Shown: positions 18,869-29,300 of the stretch, piece after piece
Position numbering within the stretch: the stretch's first letter is position 1
Layout of the letters: every line of letters starts with the position of its first letter
Assembly: GCA_002066995.1 (NCBI GenBank)
Contig: MWTC01000007.1
Location: forward strand, 1 to 38,950
From: Sphingobacteriales bacterium UTBCD1
GTDB lineage: Bacteria > Bacteroidota > Bacteroidia > Chitinophagales > Chitinophagaceae
Direction of reading: 5' to 3'
DNA length: 38,950 bases
The notes under the pieces: generated by a model
What the model was told of the DNA's origin: nothing
Seen by the model: only the letters and a program-made list of their open reading frames with translations
Database searches by the model: none
Position numbers and translations under genes: made by a program

Positions 18869-19384
18869 TTAGGGCACTAATTTTTTTCTGTCCACAGGTG
18901 CCGATTCGTTTTCTCCTTCTCCTTTTCCTTTCACTCCTACAGCCACGCCTGCCACCCTGTAAAAATTATAACCATGATATTTTCCCTGTCCGTCAATCAG
19001 CAAATCTTCTTTTTCATAAACCAGGTCCTGCCGTTTGTATTCTCCCATTTCAAAATCGGGTACCAGTTGTATCGAATAAGTAGGGCAGGCATCCTCGCAC
19101 AGGCCGCAGAAAATGCAACGTGAAAAATTGATCCTGAAATATTCCGGCTTCCTTCTTCCGTTCTCATCTTCTGTTGCCTGAAGCGAAATACAATCGGTAG
19201 GGCAAACGGCAGCGCACAGATAACAGGCAACACACCTTTCATTATGATCCGGATCCCGGGTCAGCACGATCCTGCCGCGCCACCGGGGTGCGAGATAAGC
19301 TTTTTTCTCAGGGTATTCAATAGTCACTCTCTTTTTGAACATGTGTAAAAAGACCAACCACACTGTTCTGATACTGCTTAACAT
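18869..19384 (-). CDS. nuoI: NADH-quinone oxidoreductase subunit I (2x 4Fe-4S)
   Basis: A peripheral-arm ferredoxin-like subunit of complex I (171 aa) that carries clusters N6a and N6b on the route to N2. Two 4Fe-4S motifs are complete: C51, C54, C57, C61 ([12 protein letters not shown]) and C90, C93, C96, C100 ([12 protein letters not shown]). An amphipathic N-terminal part attaches it to the membrane arm. The C-terminal ~30 residues are charged and variable ([17 protein letters not shown]). It follows nuoH after 97 bp, the widest gap in the operon. Confidence 0.96.
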   Translation of the reverse strand: MLSSIRTVWLVFLHMFKKRVTIEYPEKKAYLAPRWRGRIVLTRDPDHNERCVACYLCAAVCPTDCISLQATEDENGRRKPEYFRINFSRCIFCGLCEDACPTYSIQLVPDFEMGEYKRQDLVYEKEDLLIDGQGKYHGYNFYRVAGVAVGVKGKGEGENESAPVDRKKLVP

Positions 19385-19481
19385 GATGAATTCTTTTTTT
19401 AATGATCCAACAATTGTTCCTTCCTTACCGGTTCATCCTTCCTTTTCATACTCATAAAATATTTTCTTCCCTTCATGATCC

Positions 19482-20438
19482 TTACTGGTTGTACAGCACT
19501 ATGGCTCCCGTCACCAGGAGATTCAGCAGCGCCAATGGTAATAAAATTTTCCAACCCCAGGACATGAGCTGATCATATCTCGGTCGTGGCAATGAAGCAC
19601 GAAGAAGAACAAATACAAGTATGAAAGCGAACATTTTTATCAAAAACCAAACGATAGGAGGGAGGAATGAAGGTCCGAGCCATCCTCCGAAGAACAACAC
19701 TGTGGTCATTGCTGACACCAGTGTGATACCCAGGTATTCTCCCACAAAGAACATCCCGAATTTCATTCCGGAATATTCGGAGTGGAATCCGGCGATCAAC
19801 TCACTTTCCGCTTCCGGAATATCAAAAGGCAAGCGGTGTGTTTCTGCCAGTCCCGCAATAAAGAAGATGACAAAACCGATGAACTGCGGCACTACATTCC
19901 ACATTCCTTTTTGTGCCATCACAATATCAGTCATATTGAAAGAGCCGGCCAGGATGACCACGCCCATCAGCGATAATCCCATGAACACTTCGTAAGAGAT
20001 CATCTGGGCGGCGCCACGCAAACCGCCGATCAAAGAATATTTATTATTGGAAGCCCATCCTGCCAGCACAATGGTGTAAGCTCCTAATGAAGACATGGCA
20101 AGGAAAAACAAAATGCCCACATTAAGATTCGCCACCACAATTCCCGGTGCAAATGGCACGATGGCAAAACTCAACAGCGTAGTGATCATGATGATGGTGG
20201 GAGCAACGATAAAAACTTTTCTGTCCACAAAACCCGGTATCCAGTCTTCTTTGAAAAATATTTTTACCATATCCGCCATCACCTGGAAGATGCCGAAAGG
20301 CCCGACACGGTTAGGGCCATAACGTTCCTGCCATACTGCGAGCATTCTTCTTTCAACATAGATCAGCCCTGCAGCAATGGTGACCATTCCTAACAGAACG
20401 CATACAATGATCAGAATATGGATCCACGTCTCGCTCAT
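19482..20438 (-). CDS. nuoH: NADH-quinone oxidoreductase subunit H
   Basis: A membrane subunit of complex I (318 aa, about 8 helices) that forms the quinone-binding chamber with NuoB and NuoD. The signatures are [21 protein letters not shown] near residue 30 (20 shown), [19 protein letters not shown] with its cluster of conserved acids, and a C-terminal [18 protein letters not shown] loop. It begins 4 bp after the nuoG stop, so the two are tightly coupled. Confidence 0.97.
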   Translation of the reverse strand: MSETWIHILIIVCVLLGMVTIAAGLIYVERRMLAVWQERYGPNRVGPFGIFQVMADMVKIFFKEDWIPGFVDRKVFIVAPTIIMITTLLSFAIVPFAPGIVVANLNVGILFFLAMSSLGAYTIVLAGWASNNKYSLIGGLRGAAQMISYEVFMGLSLMGVVILAGSFNMTDIVMAQKGMWNVVPQFIGFVIFFIAGLAETHRLPFDIPEAESELIAGFHSEYSGMKFGMFFVGEYLGITLVSAMTTVLFFGGWLGPSFLPPIVWFLIKMFAFILVFVLLRASLPRPRYDQLMSWGWKILLPLALLNLLVTGAIVLYNQ

Positions 20439-20442
20439 GGTA

Positions 20443-23139
20443 TCAACTGTTTATTTTTGTCCGGAACGGATATCCGATACCGGAAGTTTCATTTAGTCCT
20501 TTCGGCAAACCCGCAATCCCATCGGGCAGGCTGTTGTCTATCTTCAATGAAAGTTCCCATTTTTTATCCTGATAATAAAACTCAACTTTTCCTCCTTCCG
20601 CATTCAGACCTTTTCTCCTGGCTTCGTTCTCATTCAGTGCAATATATGCCTGAGGTATTCTTTCTTTCACTGCATGGCTCAGTGCAGTCAGTTCTTCCGA
20701 TCCGTAAATGTGATATAAAGGAAGCACCAGTAACTCATCGTTTGACGGATGGAAGGAAGAAGGTATGTCATTGAAATATTTTGCCTGCCGGTTTTCATCC
20801 GGTTCAAATAATCTTTTTCCCGGGTTGCCATCGTGCAAAGGCCCGCCCACTTCTATCTGGTATTTATTGATGGCCTGAACTGAGTTCCATGCCGGTGACC
20901 AGTAAAAAGCAGTGTCCGGTGAAGGCTGTATTCCGTGGTATCCTTCCATGGTGAAGGACATGGGTGAATCATTGTCAACCGGAGGTTTGGGTTCACTTAC
21001 ATTGATGTTTGCAATCATGGAAGTCCTGCCGCTGAATCTATGCGGTGAACGCGGAATTTTTTGTGTGCCGATCCTGAAGTCTGCCGTTGGCGCTGTTTCT
21101 TTTATTTTTTGCAATTCAGGATTCTTTTGGATCAGTTCATCAACAATGGCATCAAAGTCTTTTGCTTCTGCTGTTTGCAGATCCTGCCTTAAAATGTCCA
21201 GCCATTTCCAACTGCTCCTCACTTCATTTCTCGGGATATGCACCTGGTAAAATCTTTGTGCACGACCTTCATTATTTACAATAGTGCCGGTTGACTCTGC
21301 AAAAGTTCCGGCGGGAAATAGATAGTCGCAGGAGTTTGTGGTTTCATTCTCCAGGTTTTCAAATGCAACAACCTGGTTGCACCTTTTTAAAATAGCTTCT
21401 GAATCTTTCTTACCTATTCTTTGATACAAGTCGTTTTCCAGGATAAGGAGAACATCAGCTCTTTCTTTCTCAACTCTTGCAATGGCATCATCAACAAAAT
21501 TTTCAGAGAGAAGGGTCATCCCGACTGAATTGGCTTCAGGAACTGTATAGATCAGTCCTACATCTTTTCCCTGTTCTTTCAAGGCGTAGGCAACATTGGC
21601 CGCCGCTTCGATCACATTTTTGCTGAAGAGACTTGTGCCCGAAACGATGAGCGGTTTCTTGGCAGCAAGCAATGCTTCTGCAATGGAAGAAGAAAGAGAT
21701 GCACTCTCCCTGTCAGCATCCGGAACAGATGGCAGGTTGTTATTAATTTTTTGTGCGACAGCATGTCCTAATCTTGCAATATTATCCGGATGGCCGTAGA
21801 AGGACCCGGAAGAGATCTCATCCAGTTTGGTATGATGAACCGTGGCAATAAAGAAAGGTCCTGTTCTTTCCTGAACGATCTCTCGGATGGCGACATCATT
21901 CCACAAAGGAATCCTTATTGCAAATGCTTCTTCATTCGGTTTGTTCTTTGCTGCCTGCCTCAGGGAAAGCGCCAGCATAGGTGCGGTGTTGGTGACATCT
22001 TCTCCAACGATAAATACGGCATCATAACCTTTTGCTTCTGCCAGCGAGGGCGTTTTGACTTTCCCTTTCTTTAAAATATCAATGACTTGTTTTATTAGAT
22101 TTCCTTCAGTGTTGGATATTCCTCCGTAAAAATTATTTTCCCCAACTAATTCTTTCAAGAGGAAATTTGATTCGAGCGATGCTCTTGGCGAGCCGATGCC
22201 GATCACTTTTTTACCTTCTCCCATCAATGCTTTCACTTCTTCAAATGCATTTCCGTTTTCTATCGGCTGATAAGTGCCGCTTACTCTTTTAAGCGCTTTT
22301 ATTATTCTCTTCTTGCTGTTGGTGTATTCATAACCGAATCTTCCACGATCACAAAGGAAGTAGCCGTTCACATCGCCGTTATATCTTGTGAGTATGCGGC
22401 GTATCGTTCCGTAACGCTGCGAAGCAAGGATATTACAACCCAGGCTGCATCCGTGGCATACTGAGGGAGCGCTGGTGAGATCCCATTTGCGTGTGTAATG
22501 TTGTTTTAATGTTTTATCGGTGAAAACTCCTGTCGGGCATACTTCCACCAGGTTACCGCTGAATTCATTTTCCAGAACGCCATCTTCACTGCGGCCGAAA
22601 TAAATATCATCATGTGCTGCAAATACATCCAGGTCTTTTCCTCCGGCATAATCTTTATAGAAACGCACACAACGATAACACTGGATACAGCGGTTCATTT
22701 CATGATTGAGAAATGGGCCGAGGTATTGATTGGTGTGCGTTCTTTTCTTGAAACGATACCTGCGGTAGTTGTGACCCGACATCAATGTCATATCCTGCAA
22801 ATGACATTCACCACCTTCATCACATACCGGGCAGTCATGCGGGTGGTTCAGCATCAGCGATTCAATATTCCCGGCACGGAAATCATGAGCTGCTTTGGCT
22901 TCGATAGAAATGCGGGTTCCATTGGAGGCAGGCAACATGCATGCCATGGTGATCCTTCCTCTCTTGTCGTTTTCATCTTTATAATTGATCACGCCACACT
23001 GACGGCAGGCGCCTATGGAATGCAGGGCGGGATGCCAGCAGAAATAAGTAAGATCGAATCCGAGGGAAAGGCATACTTCAAGCATGTTCTTCCCATCCGG
23101 CACTTCATATTCTATGTCATCTATAAAAACTTTGGCCAT
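20443..23139 (-). CDS. nuoG: NADH-quinone oxidoreductase subunit G, with N7 cluster motif
   Basis: The large peripheral-arm subunit of complex I (898 aa). The N-terminal iron-sulfur part holds four complete cluster motifs. 2Fe-2S N1b uses C34, C45, C48 and C67. N5 uses H99, C103, C106 and C112. N4 uses C151, C154, C157 and C201. A fourth set, C228-x2-C231-x3-C235-x27-C263, matches the optional N7 cluster known from Escherichia coli and Thermus. A molybdopterin-oxidoreductase-like domain follows (about 230-690, with [19 protein letters not shown]), which in this family binds no molybdenum. The last ~200 residues are less conserved and have no clear assignment. It lies 47 bp after nuoF and 4 bp before nuoH. 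Confidence 0.96.
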   Translation of the reverse strand: MAKVFIDDIEYEVPDGKNMLEVCLSLGFDLTYFCWHPALHSIGACRQCGVINYKDENDKRGRITMACMLPASNGTRISIEAKAAHDFRAGNIESLMLNHPHDCPVCDEGGECHLQDMTLMSGHNYRRYRFKKRTHTNQYLGPFLNHEMNRCIQCYRCVRFYKDYAGGKDLDVFAAHDDIYFGRSEDGVLENEFSGNLVEVCPTGVFTDKTLKQHYTRKWDLTSAPSVCHGCSLGCNILASQRYGTIRRILTRYNGDVNGYFLCDRGRFGYEYTNSKKRIIKALKRVSGTYQPIENGNAFEEVKALMGEGKKVIGIGSPRASLESNFLLKELVGENNFYGGISNTEGNLIKQVIDILKKGKVKTPSLAEAKGYDAVFIVGEDVTNTAPMLALSLRQAAKNKPNEEAFAIRIPLWNDVAIREIVQERTGPFFIATVHHTKLDEISSGSFYGHPDNIARLGHAVAQKINNNLPSVPDADRESASLSSSIAEALLAAKKPLIVSGTSLFSKNVIEAAANVAYALKEQGKDVGLIYTVPEANSVGMTLLSENFVDDAIARVEKERADVLLILENDLYQRIGKKDSEAILKRCNQVVAFENLENETTNSCDYLFPAGTFAESTGTIVNNEGRAQRFYQVHIPRNEVRSSWKWLDILRQDLQTAEAKDFDAIVDELIQKNPELQKIKETAPTADFRIGTQKIPRSPHRFSGRTSMIANINVSEPKPPVDNDSPMSFTMEGYHGIQPSPDTAFYWSPAWNSVQAINKYQIEVGGPLHDGNPGKRLFEPDENRQAKYFNDIPSSFHPSNDELLVLPLYHIYGSEELTALSHAVKERIPQAYIALNENEARRKGLNAEGGKVEFYYQDKKWELSLKIDNSLPDGIAGLPKGLNETSGIGYPFRTKINS

Positions 23140-23186
23140 GATCTTTATTTATATATTGAAAGCATTTTGAAATGCCTGTTTATTTT

Positions 23187-24461
23187 TTACCGGTACGTAC
23201 ACCTGTGTTCTTTGATATGTTTTTCAAAATCTTCCCTGTAATATTTCAAAGCGCTTTGCAACGGCTCCATCGCCCCGGGTGCCAGCGCACAAAATGTATT
23301 CCCGGGAGCCATGTAATGCGTTTGATAAGTTAAATGATCTATATCTTCCATCTTTCCTTCTCCTTCTTCGAGCGCCAATAAAATTTTTGCAGTCCAGGGC
23401 AATCCTTCCCTGCAGGGAGTACAGAATCCACAGGACTCCTGTGCAAAAAATTTTTCAAGCGCCAGACACATTCCGACAGGGCAGGTCTTGTCATCCATCA
23501 CGATGACTGTTCCCGTTCCCAAACGGCTTCCTGCTTTAGGCACTTCTTCAAAATCCATAGCCACATCCAGGTGATCTTCTGTCAGAAAATCGGTGGAAGC
23601 GCCTCCGGGCAATGCTCCTCTGAATTTATAGCCATCCTGCATTCCGCCTGCATGCACTTCAAGGATCTCACGCAATGAAGTTCCCAAAGGGAGTTCCCAT
23701 ATTCCCGGCGTTTTCACTCTTCCGCTTGCTCCGTATAATTTGGTGCCGCCGCCTCCGGGTGATTTACTGATCTGCTTATACCAATCAACTCCGTTTGCAA
23801 TGATGTGAGGAATGTTGCAAAGTGTCTCCACATTGTTTACGATCGTCGGTTTTCCAAACAATCCGCTCACCTGCGGGAAAGGAGGTTTGTTCCTGGGGTT
23901 GGCACGCTTGCCTTCCAATGCATTCAACAAAGCGGTCTCTTCACCGCACATATACCTTCCTACGCTGGTATGCAAGTGCATTTCCAGGTCATAACCGCTG
24001 CCTAAAATATTTTTTCCGAGATAGCCGGCATTGTATGCTTCCCGGAGTGCATGTTCCACTCTTTCGGCAGCCACATGATAGGCCCATCTCAGAAAGACGT
24101 AACCGATGGTGGCCTGAATAGCATAGGAACTGATGATCATTCCTTCTATCAGTTGATGCGGATTGCCTTCTACCAATAACCTGTCTTTAAAAGTGCCGGG
24201 TTCCATTTCATCACCATTGGCAACAAGATATTTGGGAGTGACCGTGTTAGCTCCACGGGGAACAAAACTCCATTTCATTCCTGTAGGGAAGCCTGCGCCG
24301 CCACGCCCTCTCAGGCTGGAGTTCTTTACCATCTCCATGATCTCATCAGGGGTTGACTTCAATGCTTTCTTCAGAGCGCTGTAGCCACCCACTTTTTCAT
24401 ACTCTTCCAATGTAAGTACGCTGCCGTCTTTTTTTATATGTTGCGTTAATGGTCTCTCCAT
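23187..24461 (-). CDS. nuoF: NADH-quinone oxidoreductase subunit F (FMN, NADH site)
   Basis: The NADH-oxidising subunit of complex I (424 aa); it binds NADH, FMN and cluster N3. Visible motifs are the nucleotide-binding loop GRGGAGFPTG (52-61), the FMN segment YMCGEETALLNALEG (170-184), and the N3 ligands C344, C347, C350 (ESCGFCTPCREG) with C391 (NTFCALAPGA). Length and order fit the family. It lies between nuoE (40 bp upstream) and nuoG. Together these three genes make the NADH-input module, so this operon encodes the full 14-subunit NADH-using enzyme and not the 11-subunit ferredoxin type found in some Bacteroidota. Confidence 0.97.
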   Translation of the reverse strand: MERPLTQHIKKDGSVLTLEEYEKVGGYSALKKALKSTPDEIMEMVKNSSLRGRGGAGFPTGMKWSFVPRGANTVTPKYLVANGDEMEPGTFKDRLLVEGNPHQLIEGMIISSYAIQATIGYVFLRWAYHVAAERVEHALREAYNAGYLGKNILGSGYDLEMHLHTSVGRYMCGEETALLNALEGKRANPRNKPPFPQVSGLFGKPTIVNNVETLCNIPHIIANGVDWYKQISKSPGGGGTKLYGASGRVKTPGIWELPLGTSLREILEVHAGGMQDGYKFRGALPGGASTDFLTEDHLDVAMDFEEVPKAGSRLGTGTVIVMDDKTCPVGMCLALEKFFAQESCGFCTPCREGLPWTAKILLALEEGEGKMEDIDHLTYQTHYMAPGNTFCALAPGAMEPLQSALKYYREDFEKHIKEHRCTYR

Positions 24462-24501
24462 GATCTTTTATCTTCTGCTCATTTGCTGATGAAACATTTT
24501 T

Positions 24502-24981
24502 TTATTTATAGTTTTCCAATATTCCGTCTATCTTTTCTACTGTAAGATCCCTGTACAGGTCTTCATCAATGATCATCGTTGGTGCATGATCACAGGCGCC
24601 CAGGCAGGGAATGGGTAATAATGTGAACCGGTCATCGGGTGTTGTTTGCCCGTAGTCAATCGCCAGTTTCTTTTTTAAATAACCTGATATGGCTTCGTAT
24701 CCCATGATCCAGCAGCTCACGCTGTTGCAAACATGAATTGTATGCCTGCCCACCGGCCTGCGGAATATCATGTTGTAAAAAGTGGCGATGCTGTCCAGTT
24801 CGTGCGGTGTCATTTCCAGGAATTTTGCCAGCTCTTTCAATCGTTCATCCGATACCCAGCGATGATATTTCTGCACCACTTTCAATGCTTCAATGCAGGT
24901 TGCACTTTTCTTCGGCACATGATGAAACATCTCCTCAATTTCCCTGTATGCTTCTTCCGATATGATCTTTTCTTCTGCCAT
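24502..24981 (-). CDS. nuoE: NADH-quinone oxidoreductase subunit E (2Fe-2S)
   Basis: A thioredoxin-fold 2Fe-2S subunit of the NADH-input module of complex I (159 aa). It binds the off-path cluster N1a through C85 and C90 (VCNSVSCW) and C126 and C130 (PCLGACDHAP). I chose the ATG at 24981 (MAEEKIISEEAY); the frame can be extended four codons to a TTG at 24993, which is less likely. The gap to nuoCD is 32 bp with this start. Confidence 0.95.
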   Translation of the reverse strand: MAEEKIISEEAYREIEEMFHHVPKKSATCIEALKVVQKYHRWVSDERLKELAKFLEMTPHELDSIATFYNMIFRRPVGRHTIHVCNSVSCWIMGYEAISGYLKKKLAIDYGQTTPDDRFTLLPIPCLGACDHAPTMIIDEDLYRDLTVEKIDGILENYK

Positions 24982-25013
24982 AATTTTTCTCAATCAATTT
25001 TATGATCCAAATT

Positions 25014-26762
25014 TTAACGGTCCACGTCCGATAACACGTAGTCCACGCTTCCCAATATTGCCAGTAAATCGGCAATGGTATATCCTTTACTTATCTCCGG
25101 CACAAACTGCATGTGCGGAAATGACGGAGTCCTGATCCGGGTCCTGTATGAACCGGTGCTTCCGTCACTGGTCAGGTAATAACCGTTATGACCTTTGGTG
25201 GCTTCCACTCCAACAAATGCTTCGCCGGCAGGAATGACCGGCCCCCATGTAACATTCAAAAAGTGATTGATCAACGTTTCGATATGTATCATGGTGTATT
25301 TCTTGATTGGTGGAGTGGTAGCAGGATGATCCGATTTATAAGGGCCTTCAGGCATGTTGTCCAGGCATTGTTTGATGATGCGGAGGCTTTGCCTCATCTC
25401 TTCCACACGAACCACAGCCCTGTCATAACAATCACCGTTTTGTGCAGTGGGAATGTCAAATTCAAATTGCTCATAACCGGAATAAGGTTGTTTCTTCCGG
25501 AAATCCCATTCAAAACCTGTGGCCCTCAATCCGGCGCCTGTCACTCCCCATTCGATGGCTTCTTCTGTTGTGTACACTCCGATTCCTACAGTTCGGGCTT
25601 TGAAAATATTATTGCGCATCACCATCTTGTCGTACTCTTTCAATCTCTTCGGGAAATAGTCGAGAAAATCCTTTACCATTTTTTCCCAACCATTAGGAAG
25701 ATCCTGTGCCACTCCGCCGATCCTGAACCAGTTGGGGTGCATCCTGTCGCCGGTAATGGCTTCTACAATTCCGAAAAGTTTCTCACGGTCATAGAAGGTG
25801 AGGAATACGGGAGTCATCATTCCCAGGTCCTGTGCAAATGTTCCGTACCAGACCAGATGACTGGATATGCGGAACAATTCACTCAGCATGATGCGGATCA
25901 CTTTTGCCCTGTCAGGAATTTGAATACCTGCCAGTTTTTCCACGCACATTACATAGGGAAAATTATTCATCACACCGCCTAAATATTCCACACGGTCGGT
26001 ATAGGGAATATAAGTGTGCCATGACTGTCGTTCACCCATTTTTTCCGCACCGCGGTGATGGAATCCGATATCGGGAACAACATTGACAATGGATTCACCA
26101 TCCAACTGTAACACCAACCTCAATACACCGTGAGTGCCCGGGTGCTGAGGCCCGAGATTCAGGAACATGAATTCCTCATCGTTGTTTGATTTTGAGAGTC
26201 CCCATTCTTCAGGTTTGAATTTCAGCATATCCTGTTCTTCATCCTGTTTGTCTTCGGGCAATTGAAATGGCCCCATCTCTGTGGCTCTTGCCGGATGGCA
26301 TTTCTGCAGTGGATGCCCTTTCCATGTTCCGGGCATAAGGATCCTTCTCAGGTGAGGATGGCCTTCAAAGTTTACGCCGAACATATCATACACTTCTCTT
26401 TCGTACCAGTTTGCCGCAGGCCAGATCTTGGTGATGGAAGTGACGGAAGGTTTATCTGAAGAAAGAGGAACTTTTATCCTTATGAAATTATTCCGGTCGA
26501 ATGATAATAAAAGATATACTATGGTGAATTTGCTGTCTTGATGAACCTTGTGCACTTTTGCCTGCTCATCAATGGCCGTCAGGTCATACAGCATTTTGTA
26601 GGGCCTGCTGATCTCGTTCTTCAGATACTTCAGCACTTCAGCAATATGAGCAGCATCCACCCACACAGTCGGGAATTCATCCTTTGTAGGCTGCGCCATC
26701 AGTATCGCTTCACCGAACTTGTTTTTTAATTCAGAAATTATATCGTTGTCAGTCGTTGTCAT
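25014..26762 (-). CDS. nuoCD: NADH-quinone oxidoreductase fused subunit C/D
   Basis: One 582-residue protein combining the 30-kDa (NuoC) and 49-kDa (NuoD) subunits of the complex I connecting module. NuoC covers residues 1 to about 165, with its signature [20 protein letters not shown] (119-138) and [15 protein letters not shown] charged linker (about 166-195: [20 protein letters not shown]) leads into NuoD, which begins near 197 with [13 protein letters not shown] and contains [14 protein letters not shown]. The NuoD half lines the quinone pocket with NuoB. The frame is continuous with no stop or internal start spacing, so the fusion is real in this sequence. It sits in the operon position normally held by nuoC then nuoD. 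Confidence 0.97.
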   Translation of the reverse strand: MTTTDNDIISELKNKFGEAILMAQPTKDEFPTVWVDAAHIAEVLKYLKNEISRPYKMLYDLTAIDEQAKVHKVHQDSKFTIVYLLLSFDRNNFIRIKVPLSSDKPSVTSITKIWPAANWYEREVYDMFGVNFEGHPHLRRILMPGTWKGHPLQKCHPARATEMGPFQLPEDKQDEEQDMLKFKPEEWGLSKSNNDEEFMFLNLGPQHPGTHGVLRLVLQLDGESIVNVVPDIGFHHRGAEKMGERQSWHTYIPYTDRVEYLGGVMNNFPYVMCVEKLAGIQIPDRAKVIRIMLSELFRISSHLVWYGTFAQDLGMMTPVFLTFYDREKLFGIVEAITGDRMHPNWFRIGGVAQDLPNGWEKMVKDFLDYFPKRLKEYDKMVMRNNIFKARTVGIGVYTTEEAIEWGVTGAGLRATGFEWDFRKKQPYSGYEQFEFDIPTAQNGDCYDRAVVRVEEMRQSLRIIKQCLDNMPEGPYKSDHPATTPPIKKYTMIHIETLINHFLNVTWGPVIPAGEAFVGVEATKGHNGYYLTSDGSTGSYRTRIRTPSFPHMQFVPEISKGYTIADLLAILGSVDYVLSDVDR

Positions 26763-26824
26763 TGATCTCTTGGGTTGGTATTACACTTATTTCAGTTTCT
26801 TCACTGCATCGGATACTAAAAGAT

Positions 26825-27463
26825 CTACACTTCATCAGGAGGCCTGATCTCTGTCATCTTCATTCTTTCTGCACGTTTCAGATCTCTTTGGGCCGGCATA
26901 TCAGGCCTTACAATACCCTGAGGGCCTATCACCCAGTTCAGAGGCCTTTTTTCTTTTCCTACTTTATCTCTTAATAAAACAATTCCTTCGAGGAAAGCAT
27001 CGGGGCGGGGAGGGCATCCCGGCACATATACATCCACCGGCATAAATTTATCCACGCCCTGCACCACGCTATATATATCATACATACCACCGGAAGAGGC
27101 ACAGGCGCCCATGGCGATGATCCATCTCGGCGCCATCATTTGTTCATACAGCCGTTTGATGATAGGCGCCATTTTTATAAAAACAGTTCCTGCCACTATC
27201 ATCATGTCTGCTTCGCGGGGAGTGCCGCGGATCACTTCTGCACCAAAACGTGCCACATCATATTTACTCGTGATGCTGGTGGCCATTTCCACATAACAGC
27301 AGGAAAGGCCAAAATTGAAAGGCCAGATCGAATTCTTTCTTCCCCAGGCCACCATGCTTTCCATCGTAGTGAGCACTACGGATTGCTGTACCGTTTCTTC
27401 AAATGAACTATTGCCTTTTATTACGGTCGTAGGGTCATTTGCCTTGGTGGTCCACCATTTCAT
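26825..27463 (-). CDS. nuoB: NADH-quinone oxidoreductase subunit B (cluster N2)
   Basis: A complex I subunit that carries the terminal 4Fe-4S cluster N2, the direct electron donor to quinone. The four ligands are the tandem C55-C56 (GLSCCYVEM), C121 ([12 protein letters not shown]) and C150 ([15 protein letters not shown]). At 212 aa it is longer than many NuoB proteins, owing to a ~25-residue N-terminal extension and a charged C-terminal tail. It lies 34 bp after nuoA and 62 bp before nuoCD. Confidence 0.97.
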   Translation of the reverse strand: MKWWTTKANDPTTVIKGNSSFEETVQQSVVLTTMESMVAWGRKNSIWPFNFGLSCCYVEMATSITSKYDVARFGAEVIRGTPREADMMIVAGTVFIKMAPIIKRLYEQMMAPRWIIAMGACASSGGMYDIYSVVQGVDKFMPVDVYVPGCPPRPDAFLEGIVLLRDKVGKEKRPLNWVIGPQGIVRPDMPAQRDLKRAERMKMTEIRPPDEV

Positions 27464-27497
27464 TTCTTACACTTTAATTTTTTAATAAACTGAACTT

Positions 27498-27968
27498 TTA
27501 TTCCGCTATTGACCCGCTTGCTTTCACATCGGCCTTAGGATTTTTTTTCTGACGGCTCTCCCTGTTCCTTTGATGATAAGCTTTTAAAATTTTCTTACCC
27601 GAAGGGCCAAAGTCGAGAGCGCCGATCCTCCATTCATAAATCAATACAGCAATCAATATGGCAATAAAGAACAATACGATAAAATATCCTGCCCACCCGA
27701 TCGCTTTCACGGCAATGGCCCAGGAAACTACAAACACAGCCTCCAGGTCGAAGATGACAAAAAACATGGCGATCAGATAAAAGTGGATGGGGAAAAGAAC
27801 ACGGGCAGTGCCGGTGGCTTCAATACCGGATTCAAAAACCTCATCGGTGGCTTTCTCCTTGTGCCTTTCGCCCAGGAAGTGGGAGGCTATCAGCATGAAT
27901 GCAGCTAACAGTACAACAGCGATTCCATAAACTACAAATGGCCATAAAGTAGTATAAGTCGAATTCAT
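27498..27968 (-). CDS. nuoA: NADH-quinone oxidoreductase subunit A
   Basis: The first gene of the nuo operon: a small three-helix membrane subunit (156 aa) next to the quinone chamber. The conserved cytoplasmic loop and TM2 are seen as KATDEVFESGIEATG followed by VLFPIHFYLIAMFFVIFDLEAVFVVSWA, quoted here only in outline. A K-rich C-terminal tail of about 35 residues (KILKAYHQRNRESRQKK) extends beyond the usual family end. The operon promoter must lie in the ~700 bp upstream. Confidence 0.95.
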   Translation of the reverse strand: MNSTYTTLWPFVVYGIAVVLLAAFMLIASHFLGERHKEKATDEVFESGIEATGTARVLFPIHFYLIAMFFVIFDLEAVFVVSWAIAVKAIGWAGYFIVLFFIAILIAVLIYEWRIGALDFGPSGKKILKAYHQRNRESRQKKNPKADVKASGSIAE

Positions 27969-28670
27969 TTATGCCGGGTTTTGGGCCATTGAAAGAAATG
28001 ATTTTTAAGTATTAAAAACCTTTCTTCAAGGGACATAGTTTTTCAAATATTCCGCTCTGCTTTCAAGCATAAATTCCAAAAACCCGTTGTTGCGGCAACC
28101 GGTCTGTTTTAATAAGCTACCAAAAACTCAAATAAAAAATACCATTCGGGCTCTCAACATCAGAATTAAAAAATTGACCGGTTTATACTTTTACGTTACA
28201 CAAATTTACCGACTGGCTTTTGGAGTAATTGAAGACAATTTACAGCTAATTTCTAATTAAAAAATAAAATTCTGATTTTGACCTGTGCAAAAAAAAATTT
28301 CAGAAATAGGAAAGATGTATTAAATATTTTTTGGTAATGAAAAATAATTCATTGAGAAAAAATGCTGAAAATATGCAGGTACGGATATGGCTTAGGCAAT
28401 CCGGTTTTATTAAAAAAAAAAAATTTCCCTGCCCTGATCAATAAACAATTATTTTTTTCCGACCTTAATTTTTGCTAAAAAAGCCGGCCGGAATTTTTTT
28501 CATGTCATTTCTGGTTTGGGATCTTTTAGGTTGTCTATTTCCTGTAATTCAACTGCACCCGTACTTTGAGTTTTTACCGGCAGGCGCTGTGATCCTGCAT
28601 TTATGAGCGGGGTGGGAGTGAGAAAGTATATTGTGTTGCTGTTTTTGCCCGGCGCATTTCAATGACCGGT
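27969..28670. other. 702-bp AT-rich intergenic region between nuoA and a response regulator
   Basis: No convincing gene is present. It should contain the nuo promoter (minus strand) and the 3' end of the sensor/regulator transcript. On the minus strand, taaatttg (28208-28201) fits the -7 consensus TAnnTTTG and would give a leader of about 225 nt. No TTG lies at 19-21 bp upstream of it, so I rate it weak. Several A or T homopolymers (28412-28424, 28494-28500) and the palindrome ccggccgg (28484-28491), flanked by A and T runs, suggest a transcript end near 28480. A 70-codon frame at 28601-28813 overlaps the regulator gene and is not credible. Confidence 0.6.
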
Positions 28671-29300
28671 TTATTCAATGCTGATGAGTTTATGTAAAAA
28701 GGCAAGCCGCACCAGGTCAGCAGTATTTTTTGCCTCAAGTTTGGATAACAGGCTTTTCCGGTACGTATCCACTGTATTAATACTGATATTGAGTTGTGCA
28801 GCCATTGCTGCATTGGTGTACCCGTCTTTGATCAGGTTGAGGATTTCTTTTTCCCTTCTGCCCAAAACAATTTTCCCCGTTGTTTGCTGTTCGGCAGAGT
28901 GTAAAATCTTTGCCACTTCAAAAGGCAGGTATATCTTGCCAATGGAAGCAAGATGAATGGCTTCCGATAATTCTTTTTGCGTTGCATTTTTTAATACATA
29001 GCCTGAGGCTCCGTTGTCCATCATCTCTTTTATATAGCTGGCCTGGTTAAAAGTACTGATGCCCAGGATGAATAATGAAGGATATTTATTTTTCAGTTCA
29101 TTACAGAGGTCAATGCCATTACCATCCGGAAGGCTTATGTCAAGCAGCAATACATCCGGCAACTGATTTTTTAAAAATGCTTTGCAGGATTCAGCATTCG
29201 AGGCATAGCCGATCAGCTCAATATCTTTTTCCCTGGTCAAGAGTGAGCGGATACCTTCCACGACCATGTAGTGATCGTCAGTGATAAAAACTTTTATCAT
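28671..29300 (-). CDS. NarL/FixJ-type response regulator
   Basis: A two-component response regulator of 209 aa. It has an N-terminal receiver domain (1-120) with acidic pocket D8-D9, phospho-acceptor D54 (VLLLDISLPDGNG) and a conserved lysine in GYVLKNATQKEL. A C-terminal LuxR-type helix-turn-helix follows (about 145-205: LGRREKEILNLIKDGYTN, ISINTVDTYRKSLLSKL). It would bind DNA as a phosphorylated dimer. Its ATG immediately follows the TAA of the kinase gene (TAAATG), so the pair is translationally linked and functionally matched. Target genes are not evident. Confidence 0.94.
   Translation of the reverse strand: MIKVFITDDHYMVVEGIRSLLTREKDIELIGYASNAESCKAFLKNQLPDVLLLDISLPDGNGIDLCNELKNKYPSLFILGISTFNQASYIKEMMDNGASGYVLKNATQKELSEAIHLASIGKIYLPFEVAKILHSAEQQTTGKIVLGRREKEILNLIKDGYTNAAMAAQLNISINTVDTYRKSLLSKLEAKNTADLVRLAFLHKLISIE

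Noticed and set aside
22612-23241. 209-codon frame opposite the start of nuoG
   Set aside because: It runs antisense to the NuoG iron-sulfur motifs and crosses the nuoF-nuoG gap; no protein-like features.
25188-25982. 264-codon frame opposite nuoCD
   Set aside because: The NuoD reading on the other strand is unambiguous; this frame has many C, H and F residues and no recognisable domain.
28457-28500. Possible intrinsic terminator on +
   Set aside because: A TTCCG/CGGAA stem with a T run can be drawn, but no + strand gene lies upstream, and on the minus strand the stem is followed by A rather than T.
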